NCBI GenBank assembly: GCA_021783515.1
Contig: JAJXTV010000004.1
Location: 1-64,000, forward strand
Direction: 5' to 3'
Length of the DNA: 64,000 nucleotides
From: Nitrospirota bacterium
GTDB taxonomy: Bacteria > Nitrospirota > Thermodesulfovibrionia > Thermodesulfovibrionales > UBA6898
Positions 22,928 to 33,034 of this stretch are shown here, in pieces. How positions within the stretch are numbered: the first letter of the stretch is position 1; each line of letters starts with the position of its first letter. A program made the position numbers and the translations under genes. The notes under the pieces were generated by a model. That model made no database searches. It had not been told where the DNA came from and saw nothing but the letters and a program-made list of their open reading frames with translations.

Positions 22928-24560
22928 TGCTGAACACCGCCTTTCCCCAATACCGCCCGGGTCTGCCGTAATCCGGCACTGTAATTTCCATGTCGCCGTA
23001 ACAGTAGGGATACTGGATGCGCATCTTTTCGGCAGGGCCCGCCCAACGGAAGCCGTCGACGATGAGCACAAGCCCGGTGAGGATCATCGCCACGTTCAAT
23101 ATCGTCCAGCCGATCGATCCCGCACCGAAGTAAAACTGAAGCCCGGCGCCGACACCGCAGATGCTTATCCCTGTCCTGATAAAGGCCATTCCGGTGCGGG
23201 AGTGCGCCATCACGGTGCGGAGCCTCGCCATCACATTGCGCCTGTCCGCAAGCACGGTCCGCTCGAGGGCGAGGCCGGTAGTCGCCCAAATGCCCGGCAG
23301 GTCCGTCGCCCGCACGGGGGGACAGCCCTTTTCCTTCTTCCCCCGGCCGTTCCGCTTATGCCCCGCAGGGATCACGAAATCCCATATAGTCTCTCGCATA
23401 TTCCTCGTCACCGCGCACGCCATGCCGGAAAGCCAGGTCCGCCTGCTTCCAAAATACCAGTGAAATCCTTCGAGTATCATGAGGACCCCCACCACGATCA
23501 GCGACACGTCGAAGATCGTCCAGCCGCTCGCGTGGAAAGACCTGATCAGGCCGATGCCGAGTCCGCTGAAGGCGATGCCCGTCCTCGTGAAGGCAAGCCC
23601 GGTTCTGGCCTTCGAGACCACCGTGCGGTATCCCGCCAGCGATGTCCGCTCCTCGGCGAGATCGGTCCTGTCGCTGGCGAGAAAACGCCTTCTCATCACC
23701 GGAGAGAGGATCCCCCAGTGATCCCTCAGCTCGTCTGCACCCGGAACCTCGCCGCTACGCTCTATCACCGGAGCTCCCGTCGATGACCGGGCCTCGAGGA
23801 CCGTCGTGCCCCAGGTCGGCTCGCTGCATTCGTAGTCGATCGGCTTCTTCGCCACCGACCGGCAGGGCAGATACCACTTCATCCCGTCGAAGATCATGAC
23901 GACGCCGGCGATCAGCAGCGGCACAGAGAAAAGGATGTCCCACCCGGCGCCGAACACCCTCAAAAACAACAGGGCGATCGCAATAAAGGATATTCCCGTC
24001 CTGATAAAGGCAAGACCGGTGCGCCCCTTGGCAAGAAGCGTGCGGAAATACGCATAGGTAGACCGCCTGTACGCGAAGGCGGTCCTCACAAGGGCAAGGG
24101 GGGTCCTGCCCCCGCTGATCCGAAAGTTCGGGTTCACGTCGAAATTGTTTTCGATGATCCTCACCAGATCTTGGGGTAAGGCCACCCGGAAGGAAACGGA
24201 AGAGACATTCAGTGTCACCTTGATATCTTCGATGACGGAAGGATCGTCGGGTGCATAGGCGACGACCTCGGCCTCTCCCCCGTTGACCGACAGGGGATAC
24301 CAGAGGGCCTTTTTCTGCCTCTCCAGGTCAAGGCGCAGCGTAACGAGATACGGGGCCATCAATCCCTCGTCGTATTCAACGAAGGGGCATCCGCAGTACT
24401 CGGCCAAACAAAACAGCAATTCGTGCTTCGGCACGCCCTTTCCGAGAAGCGCGTCTTCAGGGTGCCTGCCCGAAGCCCGCGATTCTTCAAGGCATTCCTG
24501 CAATTCCCGCGAGCCGAGGATTTCCCGTCTCACGAGTCTCTCAAATCTTCCGTAAGCCAT
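22914..24560 (-). CDS. Membrane protein with GspE-N-like domain and three DUF202 modules
   Basis: A 548-residue paralogue of the following gene. ATG 24560 follows GAGGAG; a TTG at 24578 is an alternative. The N-terminal ~150 residues show the GspE-N-like pattern (LQECLEESRASGRHPEDALLGKGVPKHELLFCLAEYCGCPFVEYDE). Three DUF202 modules follow, each with a block of spaced Arg-Thr pairs then a helix pair: KGRTGLAFIRTGISFIAIALLFL, KARTGLAFTRTGIAFSGLGIGLI and HSRTGMAFIRTGISICGVGAGL. The modules are clearly internal duplications. It lies 104 bp downstream of tatA in the same direction. Confidence 0.82.
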   Translation of the reverse strand: MAYGRFERLVRREILGSRELQECLEESRASGRHPEDALLGKGVPKHELLFCLAEYCGCPFVEYDEGLMAPYLVTLRLDLERQKKALWYPLSVNGGEAEVVAYAPDDPSVIEDIKVTLNVSSVSFRVALPQDLVRIIENNFDVNPNFRISGGRTPLALVRTAFAYRRSTYAYFRTLLAKGRTGLAFIRTGISFIAIALLFLRVFGAGWDILFSVPLLIAGVVMIFDGMKWYLPCRSVAKKPIDYECSEPTWGTTVLEARSSTGAPVIERSGEVPGADELRDHWGILSPVMRRRFLASDRTDLAEERTSLAGYRTVVSKARTGLAFTRTGIAFSGLGIGLIRSFHASGWTIFDVSLIVVGVLMILEGFHWYFGSRRTWLSGMACAVTRNMRETIWDFVIPAGHKRNGRGKKEKGCPPVRATDLPGIWATTGLALERTVLADRRNVMARLRTVMAHSRTGMAFIRTGISICGVGAGLQFYFGAGSIGWTILNVAMILTGLVLIVDGFRWAGPAEKMRIQYPYCYGDMEITVPDYGRPGRYWGKAVFSNDAD

Positions 24561-24664
24561 GTCTCCTCTATTATACAACTGAAAGACGGAGCGGCGGGGA
24601 AGGAAGGTCCTTCGACTCCGTCTGTGCTGCCTTGCTCACCCGTCTTCGAAACAATTCCCGGACG

Positions 24665-24868
24665 TTATGAGGTCTTGTCCTGCCGGGGGGGCACATCCTT
24701 CTCGTAATCGATCTTGCTTTTTCCGTCGTCCGCCATCGCCTTCTTGAATTCCCGTATGCTCTTGCCAAGTCCCGCGCCTATCTCGGGAAGTTTTCCCGGC
24801 CCGAAAACAATCAGCGCGATGGCCAGTATCACGATAAGATGCAGCGGCTGAAACAATCCTTCAAACAT
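24665..24868 (-). CDS. tatA: Twin-arginine translocase subunit TatA/E
   Basis: A 67-residue protein with one N-terminal membrane helix ([37 protein letters not shown]). The FGPGKLPE hinge and the following amphipathic helix are diagnostic of TatA/TatE, which oligomerises to let folded twin-arginine proteins cross the inner membrane. GGAGG precedes the start. No tatB or tatC is adjacent. It sits between a UspA gene (28 bp) and the multi-DUF202 genes. Confidence 0.93.
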   Translation of the reverse strand: MFEGLFQPLHLIVILAIALIVFGPGKLPEIGAGLGKSIREFKKAMADDGKSKIDYEKDVPPRQDKTS

Positions 24869-24896
24869 TTACCGTTACCTCCGTTGTTCCCTCTCC

Positions 24897-25328
24897 CTAA
24901 GCTGCTTCCGTACCCACAACGAGTACCGGGCAGGGGGCCCGGCTAACGACCTTATTGACGACGTTGTCGCCGATGATCTTTCTCAGCCAGTTCCTCTTCC
25001 TCGCGCCCATGATGATCAGATCGCATCGCTCCTCTTCGGCAACCTCTAATATTTTTTTCGATGCGTCCTTTCCTTCTTCAAGCCTCGTTTTGACAAGCGC
25101 CTTTTCTGCGGAGGCCGTATCCTTCATCTCCGCGACCGCCCTGCCGCCGCCGCTGTCCAATACATCCTCGATACTCTTTACCCCCGTGAGGTTCAGATCG
25201 CCCTCGTACGGGGGTATGACCTTGACGATGGTAACCCAGCACCGCTCGTCGTCAGCCAGCCTCAGACCCTGATGCAGCACCTCGCGGGAGCCGTTGACTG
25301 CAATAAGAACTTTTCTGTACCCTTTCAT
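24897..25328 (-). CDS. Universal stress protein, single domain
   Basis: A 143-residue UspA-fold protein; start at Met 25328, since the in-frame extension to 25430 overlaps the upstream gene and has no domain content. The nucleotide-binding motif appears as IIMGARKRNWLRKIIGDNVVNKVVSRAPCPVLVV, close to the GxxGxxxxxxGSxxxxVxxxxxxPVLVV pattern but with Lys/Arg/Asn in place of some Gly and Ser, so ATP binding is uncertain. It follows the tandem UspA gene by 14 bp. Confidence 0.85.
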   Translation of the reverse strand: MKGYRKVLIAVNGSREVLHQGLRLADDERCWVTIVKVIPPYEGDLNLTGVKSIEDVLDSGGGRAVAEMKDTASAEKALVKTRLEEGKDASKKILEVAEEERCDLIIMGARKRNWLRKIIGDNVVNKVVSRAPCPVLVVGTEAA

Positions 25329-25342
25329 TTTACTGTCCCTCT

Positions 25343-26200
25343 CTATCTCACGGCAAGCACGGGACAGGGCGCCCCGATGAGCACCCTCTCCGTCGTGCTT
25401 CCCATGATCGCTTTGTTCACGCCTCGCCACCCGTAACTTCCCATGACGATAAGGTCTTTCTTGAGTCCGGCGGCAGTCTCGATTATCTTTTCCGCCGAAT
25501 GACCTTCCTTAACCTCTGTCTTGACAGAAACGCCCTTCGCCGAGGCCGCCGCGACGGCTGCGTCGACAATCTTCTGCGCCTCCTGGTTCATGCTCTTTTT
25601 GATCGAGTCGGTCCTGAAGAAGCCCAGGAGCTCTTCGTACCGCGGGATAACGTACAGCACCGTAATCTCCACCCCGTCGGTCCCGGAAAGGCTGCAGGCC
25701 CTGTCGAGCGCCTTGACGCTGAACTCCGACCCGTCGAACGGGACGAGGATCGAGCGATACGAACCGGAGCAGTCGGAACAGGGCTTCTTCACCACCAGCA
25801 CGTCGACCGGCGAATTGACAATCACCTGGGATGTGACGCTGCCCATGAGAAGCCGGTTGATGCCGCGCCTCCCGAAGGTGCCGAGCACGACCAGGTCCGC
25901 CTTTTTCTCCTTCGCCATGGTCACCAGCACTTCCGGAGGCTCTCCCTCGCAGAGGACCGACTTCGTCTCGACCCCGAACTCCCGCGAGATCATCTCCTTC
26001 GTCTCAAGACAAACCTTTTCGCCGTGTTTCAGACGTTTTTCCATGTGATTCGGTGAGATGCCGAACTCTTCGGAATCGAAGTAGACGGCGTGGACGAGGA
26101 TGATCTCTCCCCCGTGCCGCCTGACCCAGTTCGCCGCCTCCGTCAGCGCGGCCTTACTCGGCTGTGAATCGTCGAACCCGACCAAAAGGGTCTTATACAT
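25343..26200 (-). CDS. Tandem universal stress protein
   Basis: A 285-residue protein made of two UspA domains (about 1-140 and 146-285). Both keep the ATP-binding signature: VVLGTFGRRGINRLLMGSVTSQVIVNSPVDVLVV and IVMGSYGWRGVNKAIMGSTTERVLIGAPCPVLAV. Such proteins bind ATP and help survival under starvation or oxidative stress; partner unknown. A CSDC pair between the domains (DCSGS) is of unknown importance. Start is two bases after the stop of the upstream gene, so it is translationally coupled within the operon. Confidence 0.92.
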   Translation of the reverse strand: MYKTLLVGFDDSQPSKAALTEAANWVRRHGGEIILVHAVYFDSEEFGISPNHMEKRLKHGEKVCLETKEMISREFGVETKSVLCEGEPPEVLVTMAKEKKADLVVLGTFGRRGINRLLMGSVTSQVIVNSPVDVLVVKKPCSDCSGSYRSILVPFDGSEFSVKALDRACSLSGTDGVEITVLYVIPRYEELLGFFRTDSIKKSMNQEAQKIVDAAVAAASAKGVSVKTEVKEGHSAEKIIETAAGLKKDLIVMGSYGWRGVNKAIMGSTTERVLIGAPCPVLAVR

Positions 26201-26202
26201 GA

Positions 26203-26991
26203 CTAATGCGCGCCTCCGCCCTTCCGGAAGACCAGCCCGACCCCGAAGCCCGCTCCGAGGGCGACAAGGATCGAGATGAGACCGTAGGCAGCAGCCTTGT
26301 TCTTCGCCATGCCGGCGAGCGACTTCACGATGCCGACCTGCTCCACATGCACCTTCGTATCGGCGCTGTCGACCACCTTGTTGTCCTTTACTGCATAGAC
26401 GGAAACGGTATACTCGCCCGGAGGCGCCTGGTAGGGCCAGTCGAGCAGGATATAGTACTGCTGCTCGCCGCCCTCCTGCGTCGTCGAGATCTTCCCGGAT
26501 GCGGTGGAGTAGAGCTTCGACGCCTCCTTGAAGCTCACGAACTCATCGAACCACTTCTCTTTTTCCGCAACGCTCGCGACCGGCGAGACCTCGGAATGCT
26601 TCTCCAGGGCCGGATATCCGAGAACGTGCTTGTTCATTTCTTCTTCGCTCAGCATGTCCGAGAGGTTCTTCGTGCTCTGAACGAAATAGAGCGTCGGCAC
26701 GCGCTCGAACGTAAGCTTTCCGACGTTCATCCATAAAAGCCCCCCGACCTTCCCCTTCTGCCTGAGGACCTGCTCCCCTTCGGGAGAAGCGATCTTGACG
26801 ACCAGGTCGGTGCCGGGGTCGGACACCCCTCTGACGCTGACGGTGCTGCCGTGATAGAAGAAGTCCACGGAAATACGGTCGTGGTTCGCCGTGGCGGTCA
26901 GCTTCGCAAAAGCGGTCCCCGACGACACCAATACGGCAAACAACAGAAAGACGGCTGTTCTCAACCCTGCGTGTTTGACGAGCGTATTCAT
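26203..26991 (-). CDS. TIGR02186-like membrane-anchored exported protein
   Basis: A 262-residue protein with an N-terminal signal peptide ending at TAFA/K (about residue 29) and one C-terminal transmembrane helix (AAAYGLISILVALGAGFGVGLVF), leaving a large periplasmic domain. The domain contains ISVDFFYHGSTVSVRG near its start, the pattern I recall for the putative transmembrane family PF09608/TIGR02186. Members are usually encoded beside TauE/SafE-type transporters, as here: its ATG overlaps the stop of the transporter gene by one base. Probable accessory subunit of that transporter; mechanism unknown. Confidence 0.8.
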   Translation of the reverse strand: MNTLVKHAGLRTAVFLLFAVLVSSGTAFAKLTATANHDRISVDFFYHGSTVSVRGVSDPGTDLVVKIASPEGEQVLRQKGKVGGLLWMNVGKLTFERVPTLYFVQSTKNLSDMLSEEEMNKHVLGYPALEKHSEVSPVASVAEKEKWFDEFVSFKEASKLYSTASGKISTTQEGGEQQYYILLDWPYQAPPGEYTVSVYAVKDNKVVDSADTKVHVEQVGIVKSLAGMAKNKAAAYGLISILVALGAGFGVGLVFRKGGGAH

Positions 26992-27914
26992 TAGTGTCCT
27001 CCTCCCATCGACAGGAGCAGCGAAGGCGTCGAGGTAAGGTCGTATACGATCTTCACCGTGACGACCAGAACGATCACCGCAAGGATGATCTTCAGCTGGT
27101 CTCCCTTGAGCTTTCTTCCGAATACCGCGCCGACCTGCGCGCCGAACGTCGAGCCGATGAGCAGGAGGACAGCCAGCACGAAATCGACGTTATGGTTGGT
27201 ATAGGCCTGAAGGAACGTCACCTCGATACAGTTAAAAAGGATCTGAAAGAGACTGGTCCCGACGACGACATGCATAGGCATCCTCAGGATATAGACCATG
27301 ACCGGCACCATCAAAAAACCGCCGCCAACTCCCATCAGCGCGGCAAGGACGCCGACAAAGGCCCCGAAGATGACAGGAAGAAGCGCGGAATGCGTCACAC
27401 CCGACTTTTCGAAGTGCGTCTGCATCGGAAGAGACTGGAGGAACTTCGAAAACCCGGATTCTTTCACCGGCTTGCTTGTCGCTGTCGCGGTCTTCGTCTT
27501 CTTCATGCTCGAAAGGCTTTCAAAAAACATATACGTACCCACTGACCCGAGCATCAGCACATAGGTCATCTTGATCACGAAGTCGGCGTTGCCCATCGCC
27601 TTGAGCACCTTGATCGCCTGAACGCCGCCGAGACCTCCGACGAACCCCCCGATCAGAAGATAGATGCCCATCTTGAAATCGACATTCCCGACCTTCCAGT
27701 GGGCGTACGTCCCTGACGTGGATGCCGCCACGATCTGATTGGAATCAGTCGCCGCCGCCACCGTCGAAGGGATCCCGAACATAATCAAAAGAGGCGTCAT
27801 GAGAAATCCGCCTCCTACGCCGAAAAGTCCAGATAACAGTCCTACCGCGAGACCCAGCCCCACAGGGATGAGAATGTTGACGCTGGTCAGCGCTACGGGT
27901 AAATACAGATACAT
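26991..27914 (-). CDS. TauE/SafE (TSUP) family anion exporter
   Basis: A 307-residue inner-membrane protein starting at Met 27914 after AGGAGG. Both halves carry the family repeat, GLLSGLFGVGGGFLMTPLL and LAALMGVGGGFLMVPVMVYIL, with seven to nine hydrophobic segments. TSUP proteins move sulfite, sulfoacetate or related organic anions across the inner membrane. The coupled downstream TIGR02186-like gene and flanking Usp genes place it in a stress-related operon. A KKTKTATATSKPV cytosolic loop separates the halves. Confidence 0.9.
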   Translation of the reverse strand: MYLYLPVALTSVNILIPVGLGLAVGLLSGLFGVGGGFLMTPLLIMFGIPSTVAAATDSNQIVAASTSGTYAHWKVGNVDFKMGIYLLIGGFVGGLGGVQAIKVLKAMGNADFVIKMTYVLMLGSVGTYMFFESLSSMKKTKTATATSKPVKESGFSKFLQSLPMQTHFEKSGVTHSALLPVIFGAFVGVLAALMGVGGGFLMVPVMVYILRMPMHVVVGTSLFQILFNCIEVTFLQAYTNHNVDFVLAVLLLIGSTFGAQVGAVFGRKLKGDQLKIILAVIVLVVTVKIVYDLTSTPSLLLSMGGGH

Positions 27915-27982
27915 CCGAATCCTCCTTCTTTCTTTTACGAAATGTTTTTTTGCCGCAAATCCAGCTGCGCTTCCTGTACTGC

Positions 27983-28483
27983 TCAGTGAGAGTGGGCCGG
28001 GACGAAGGTCTGTCTCGCCATCGTCACGACCGGCCTTGAAGCCGTCCTGACGAGTTTGTTCAGCTCCCGTGCCGAGACGTTCCCGTTGTCCGTAATGCTC
28101 GGGCTGAGAATGACCATGTCTATGCCGGACTTCTTTCCGAGAAAGTCCTTGATGGCAGGAAACAGGTCCACCGCAGCCTCGTGGACATTGACGCCCACTC
28201 CCGACTCCCTGCACTTCTCCGCGAGAAGGCCGGCCTTCTTTTCGGCTGATTCCCCAACCGATTCCCCCCTGGCCATCGCCTGCCGCGCAGAGTCGTGCTC
28301 GTTCGCCTCGGCAAAGGCGACCGCCGTCATCAGGTCGTCGAACCTTTCCCTGAGGCTCTTTTTGTTGTTGGCAATGAGGATGGATATGTCCTTATCCATG
28401 GTCTTTGCCAGATCGATCGCATAGTTGAGCCCTTCATCCATGTCCTCGCTCTCGTACGTGACAAATAAAAGTTGTTTCCTCAT
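27983..28483 (-). CDS. Universal-stress-like cytosolic protein
   Basis: A 166-residue protein (start Met 28483, AGGAGGT upstream; a longer frame to 28537 is not supported). It begins RKQLLFVTYESEDMDEGLNYAIDLAKTMDKDISILIA, typical of a Usp/Rossmann-like fold, and has MVILSPSITDNGNVSARELNKLVRTASRPVVTMA near the end, but lacks the glycine-rich ATP motif of UspA. First gene downstream of the sigma-54-like promoter at 28526-28541. Function unknown. Confidence 0.8.
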   Translation of the reverse strand: MRKQLLFVTYESEDMDEGLNYAIDLAKTMDKDISILIANNKKSLRERFDDLMTAVAFAEANEHDSARQAMARGESVGESAEKKAGLLAEKCRESGVGVNVHEAAVDLFPAIKDFLGKKSGIDMVILSPSITDNGNVSARELNKLVRTASRPVVTMARQTFVPAHSH

Positions 28484-28525
28484 TCTTACCTCCTGATTCT
28501 TACCAACTCTTTGAACATGAGATAG

Positions 28526-28541
28526 AGCACATACCATGCCT
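28526..28541 (-). promoter_or_regulatory. Sigma-54-like promoter upstream of the Usp/TSUP operon
   Basis: Minus strand AGGCATG, GTAT, GTGCT: the invariant GG and GC are ten bases apart and most flanking bases fit TGGCACG-N4-TTGCW (three mismatches). Initiation would fall about 30 bp before the Met at 28483. An NtrC-type activator gene lies immediately upstream, which raises the plausibility. Confidence 0.5.
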
Positions 28542-28733
28542 GAAGATAACTAATTGGAGTTAAATGATATTTCCTAGAGGGGTACCGACTGCGTTTAAAC
28601 TATGAACAGTGTTGGCCGGGCGGGGGATTACGTTTCAGCGCGTTTGCTGTTACATAAGCCATTGTTTAATAGTACTTTTCTTAGTGACTTGCCTCTTAGT
28701 TCCCTTGCGTTAAAAAAATGAACACAGAAAACA

Positions 28734-30065
<1,332 letters not shown>

Positions 30066-30196
30066 TAATCATTCACCTTTCAGTCCGACACTGATAATTC
30101 AAGCCCTTTCCCCTATTATTTTCGATACTTACAATTATAACCTAAATAATCACTTTAGATTTATCATCATTCTCTTCCATACAGCCGCACCTCGCG

Positions 30197-31747
30197 CTAC
30201 GCGACCCTCTTGGGCAGGGTGATCGTAAAGGTAGTTCCCCCGCCGATGGCGGAATCGACCCCGATCTTGCCGCCGTGCTTCTGCACGATATTAAAGACAA
30301 TGGCAAGTCCGAGACCCGTCCCTTTTCCCTTCGTCGTATAGAACGGCTCGAATATCTTTTCGGCCGTCTCGGCAGACAGGCCCTGCCCGCTGTCGGACAC
30401 CCGTATGACCGCCGCCCGCTCGGACTCCTCTACGGAGACTCTCAGGTCGCCCTCTCCGGACATGGCCTCGACCGCGTTCGCAAAGAGATTGATGAAAACC
30501 TGCTCCAGCTGTTCCTGGTCGGCCTCGATCACCACCTCCTGAGGATGAAGTTCCAGAGCAAACCGTACGCCGCCGGTTTCGACCGAATTCCCGAGGTGGC
30601 GATAAACCCCCTCTATAAGACTTCGCAGCTCGACCGGCCTCAGATGGGGCTCCCTGCCCCGCGCGAAGTCAAGAAGATCCCCCACGATCTTCTTGACTCG
30701 CATCGTTTCGGAGAATATGTCGCCGAGGGACTGCCGCATGAAAGGAGGAATATCGTCTCCTGCTTTCTTCATCAGCCGCTGGGAGGTCGTATAAATGTTG
30801 TTCAGGGGGTTGTTGAGCTCATGCGCCACTCCCGAGGCGAGCGTGCCGATGGCGGCGAGCTTCTTCGACTGGATGAGTTCCTTCTCTCTCTGGGCCAGTT
30901 GCTCTTCCATCGCATTGAATTTCTGTATCAGCACCCCCACCTCGTCATGGTCGGCCCAGTTGCCGGCCGGAAGGGCGATCGTCGAAAACTCTCCCGCCCC
31001 CGTCCTTTCGACCACCTCGGTAAGCGCCTCCAGACGCCTGACCACGTTGCTGATGATGAAAAGAAATGTCCCTATTCCGATGAAAAGAAAAAGCGGGAAA
31101 AATATCAGGATCGCCATCTGCGAGATATGGATGAACCGGTCGACCTTCGCCCTCGCCCCTTTGTCGAGCTCCCTCGAGATCACCACGATATCTTCGCCGT
31201 TTTTCCTCAGCGCGCTGATATCCGAGTCAAGTGCCCTGAGTTCCTGTACCGGCTTCGAACCGGCGTCGAGCAAAAATACGCCTTGCAGAAGGTCGGCATT
31301 AAGGAGCGGGCGCTCGAGAAACGTCGACTCGATCAGGGGGAAGAACTTCTCGTGGCGCCGGCGGGAAGGTTTGATGTCGCTAAATTCCCGCTGAAAGTCC
31401 CAGAAAATGACCTCTATGTTCCTGAAGTTTCTCTCATAGTCGAGTATCCTGTTCTCAAGGCCCGCCAGCGCCCCGGTGTCGTCGAACTGCCTGCTCTCCC
31501 GGAGGATGTCCTTCAGCTGTTTCAGGTAGACAAAGACGCTCTTCTGCTCCCCGATGTCGTTGAGGAGGAAGAAGTTCTTTTCATGCCTTCTCAGCTGAAG
31601 CGATTTGCTCCTGATGGTGTCGGTCACCTCCAGGTACTGGATCTCCTTCTTTATATTAATGAAGTTGATGTATTCGAAGACGACGAGGACCGCGATAATA
31701 AGCGCGGTGACAAAAAAGCTGAGGGCTATTTTTTTCTTCAGTAACAT
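30197..31747 (-). CDS. Membrane sensor histidine kinase
   Basis: A 516-residue kinase starting at Met 31747; the upstream part of the open frame is antisense to the nitrilase gene and was excluded. Helices at about 8-25 and 211-233 enclose a ~185-residue periplasmic sensor with the LRRHEKNFFLLND motif also seen in the kinase at 18268. HAMP, HisKA with His309 (GVAHELNNPLNNI) and HATPase_c (LINLFANAVEAM-like N box, DSGQGLSAE, GKGTGLGLAIV) follow. It pairs with the NtrC-type regulator downstream. The signal sensed is unknown. Confidence 0.93.
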   Translation of the reverse strand: MLLKKKIALSFFVTALIIAVLVVFEYINFINIKKEIQYLEVTDTIRSKSLQLRRHEKNFFLLNDIGEQKSVFVYLKQLKDILRESRQFDDTGALAGLENRILDYERNFRNIEVIFWDFQREFSDIKPSRRRHEKFFPLIESTFLERPLLNADLLQGVFLLDAGSKPVQELRALDSDISALRKNGEDIVVISRELDKGARAKVDRFIHISQMAILIFFPLFLFIGIGTFLFIISNVVRRLEALTEVVERTGAGEFSTIALPAGNWADHDEVGVLIQKFNAMEEQLAQREKELIQSKKLAAIGTLASGVAHELNNPLNNIYTTSQRLMKKAGDDIPPFMRQSLGDIFSETMRVKKIVGDLLDFARGREPHLRPVELRSLIEGVYRHLGNSVETGGVRFALELHPQEVVIEADQEQLEQVFINLFANAVEAMSGEGDLRVSVEESERAAVIRVSDSGQGLSAETAEKIFEPFYTTKGKGTGLGLAIVFNIVQKHGGKIGVDSAIGGGTTFTITLPKRVA

Positions 31748-31895
31748 GATCTTTTCCCTATGGAGGTATTCTAAGGCATTGCGCGCATTTTTTAAATGGC
31801 CGGAGGGGAGCGCCCGACTGAACCAAGCCGCTACCCATCTGATATAATAGAGCTCTGAAATGAAAATAACGCTGCCCGCCAAGTTTGCGCCTGCT

Positions 31896-31949
31896 CTTTC
31901 CCCCGGGCGAGCTCGTCGTCGAGGCAAAGGACCTCGCCCGGGGAGAAAG
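31896..31949 (+). promoter_or_regulatory. Long 5'-UTR hairpin before the nitrilase gene
   Basis: CTTTC-CCCCGGGCGAG (31896-31911) pairs with CTCGCCCGGGG-A-GAAAG (31933-31949): 16 bp with one bulged A. The loop itself contains CTCG/CGAG. The only Shine-Dalgarno-like bases before the ATG (GGGGAGAAAGG) are in the 3' arm and would be masked. A TATAAT lies at 31843-31848 upstream, so the hairpin would be in the leader. Ligand or regulator unknown. Confidence 0.6.
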
Positions 31950-31960
31950 GCTTTGTTAAG

Positions 31961-32755
31961 ATGGTGAAGGCGGGATTTTTTCAGTTCGCCCCGGAATTCG
32001 GGGACGTGGAGGGCAACGTCGACAAGGTTGTTTCGGCGCTGTCCGGCGAGGCGTTCGACCTCATCGTCCTTCCCGAGCTCTTCAGCACCGGCTATCAGTT
32101 CGCTTCGAAGGAAGAGGTCGCCGAACTCTCCGAGGAGATTCCCTCGGGTCATACCACGCAAAGACTGATCGCATTTTCGGAAAAAAAAGGCGTCTGTATT
32201 GCGGCCGGCATGGCCGAGAGACAGGGTGACCGCTTCTTTAACTCGGCGGTGCTGACTGGCCCCGACGGGTTCATCGGGGTCTACCGAAAGACCCATCTCT
32301 TTTTTGAAGAGAAGCTCTGGTTTTCACCGGGAGACACCGGATTTACAGTATGGGAGACACGGGCAGGGAGGATCGGCATCATGATCTGCTTCGACTGGTT
32401 CTTCCCCGAAGCGGCCCGGACCCTTGCCCTGAAGGGCGCGGATCTGATCGCGCATCCCTCCAACCTCGTCCTGCCCTACTGCCCTGATTCGATGCCGACA
32501 CGCTGCCTCGAAAACCGGGTCTTTGCCGTGACCGCAAACAGGACCGGCAGCGAGCAGCGCGGAGGCAAAGAGATGCTCGAATTCATCGGGACGAGCGAGA
32601 TCGTATCGCCCTCGGGCAAGGTCCTTTGCAGGGCCGGCAGGGAGAAAGAAGAGATCGGCTATGCCACGATCGACGTCACCGCGGCGCGCAACAAGGACCT
32701 GAACCGCTTTAACAACCTTTTTGCCGACAGGAGGGAGATCTTCTACCGCGCCTGA
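31961..32755 (+). CDS. Carbon-nitrogen hydrolase (nitrilase superfamily)
   Basis: A 264-residue cytosolic enzyme with the full catalytic triad: Glu39 (VLPELF), Lys110 (YRKTHLF) and Cys143 (MICFDWFFPE). Superfamily members cleave amide or nitrile C-N bonds (omega-amidase, carbamoylputrescine amidase and others). The substrate cannot be named from the motifs alone. A strong leader hairpin precedes it and no good free RBS is visible, so translation is probably controlled. The next gene is convergent, 6 bp away. Confidence 0.93.
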   Translation: MVKAGFFQFAPEFGDVEGNVDKVVSALSGEAFDLIVLPELFSTGYQFASKEEVAELSEEIPSGHTTQRLIAFSEKKGVCIAAGMAERQGDRFFNSAVLTGPDGFIGVYRKTHLFFEEKLWFSPGDTGFTVWETRAGRIGIMICFDWFFPEAARTLALKGADLIAHPSNLVLPYCPDSMPTRCLENRVFAVTANRTGSEQRGGKEMLEFIGTSEIVSPSGKVLCRAGREKEEIGYATIDVTAARNKDLNRFNNLFADRREIFYRA

Positions 32756-32761
32756 CCGCTT

Positions 32762-33034
32762 TCAGAACGGTAGCACCGTATCGTATTCCGGCAGAATGCG
32801 GGCGATCTCTTCCGTAGTCATATGAGGAAAACTGTCTCCGGGGTTGTTCGAATATATCTTCACGCGGACCTCGTTCAGCGTCTCGACATTCAGCGCTACG
32901 GCCTCATCCCCGAAGTCGAGCTTCTCGTCCATCACAAAAACCGTCACCTCATCGTCCGCCAGCGTAAGTCCGACCGCCATCCGGAGCGCCTCGGCCTGCC
33001 CGTCCCTGACCAGGACCGCGATCTTCTTTCGCAT
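32762..33034 (-). CDS. Small DsrE-like protein
   Basis: A 90-residue protein beginning MRKKIAVLVRDGQAEALRMAVGLTLADDEVTVFVMDEKL, which fits the beta-alpha-beta start of the DsrE/DsrF-like sulfur-relay fold (intracellular sulfur carrier or flavodoxin-like). No conserved cysteine is present, so sulfur transfer is unlikely. The end (MTTEEIARILPEYDTVLPF) looks complete. Isolated gene, convergent with the nitrilase gene. Annotation rests on pattern only. Confidence 0.65.
   Translation of the reverse strand: MRKKIAVLVRDGQAEALRMAVGLTLADDEVTVFVMDEKLDFGDEAVALNVETLNEVRVKIYSNNPGDSFPHMTTEEIARILPEYDTVLPF

Noticed and set aside
28602-28722. 39-codon plus-strand frame in the gap upstream of the Usp operon
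   Set aside because: No ribosome-binding site and it lies opposite the presumed sigma-54 promoter region; composition is not protein-like.
31748-32296. N-terminal extension of the histidine kinase frame (residues 1-183 of the open frame)
   Set aside because: It is antisense to the nitrilase gene, and Met 31747 gives the normal membrane-helix start with AGGGAAAAGATC upstream.
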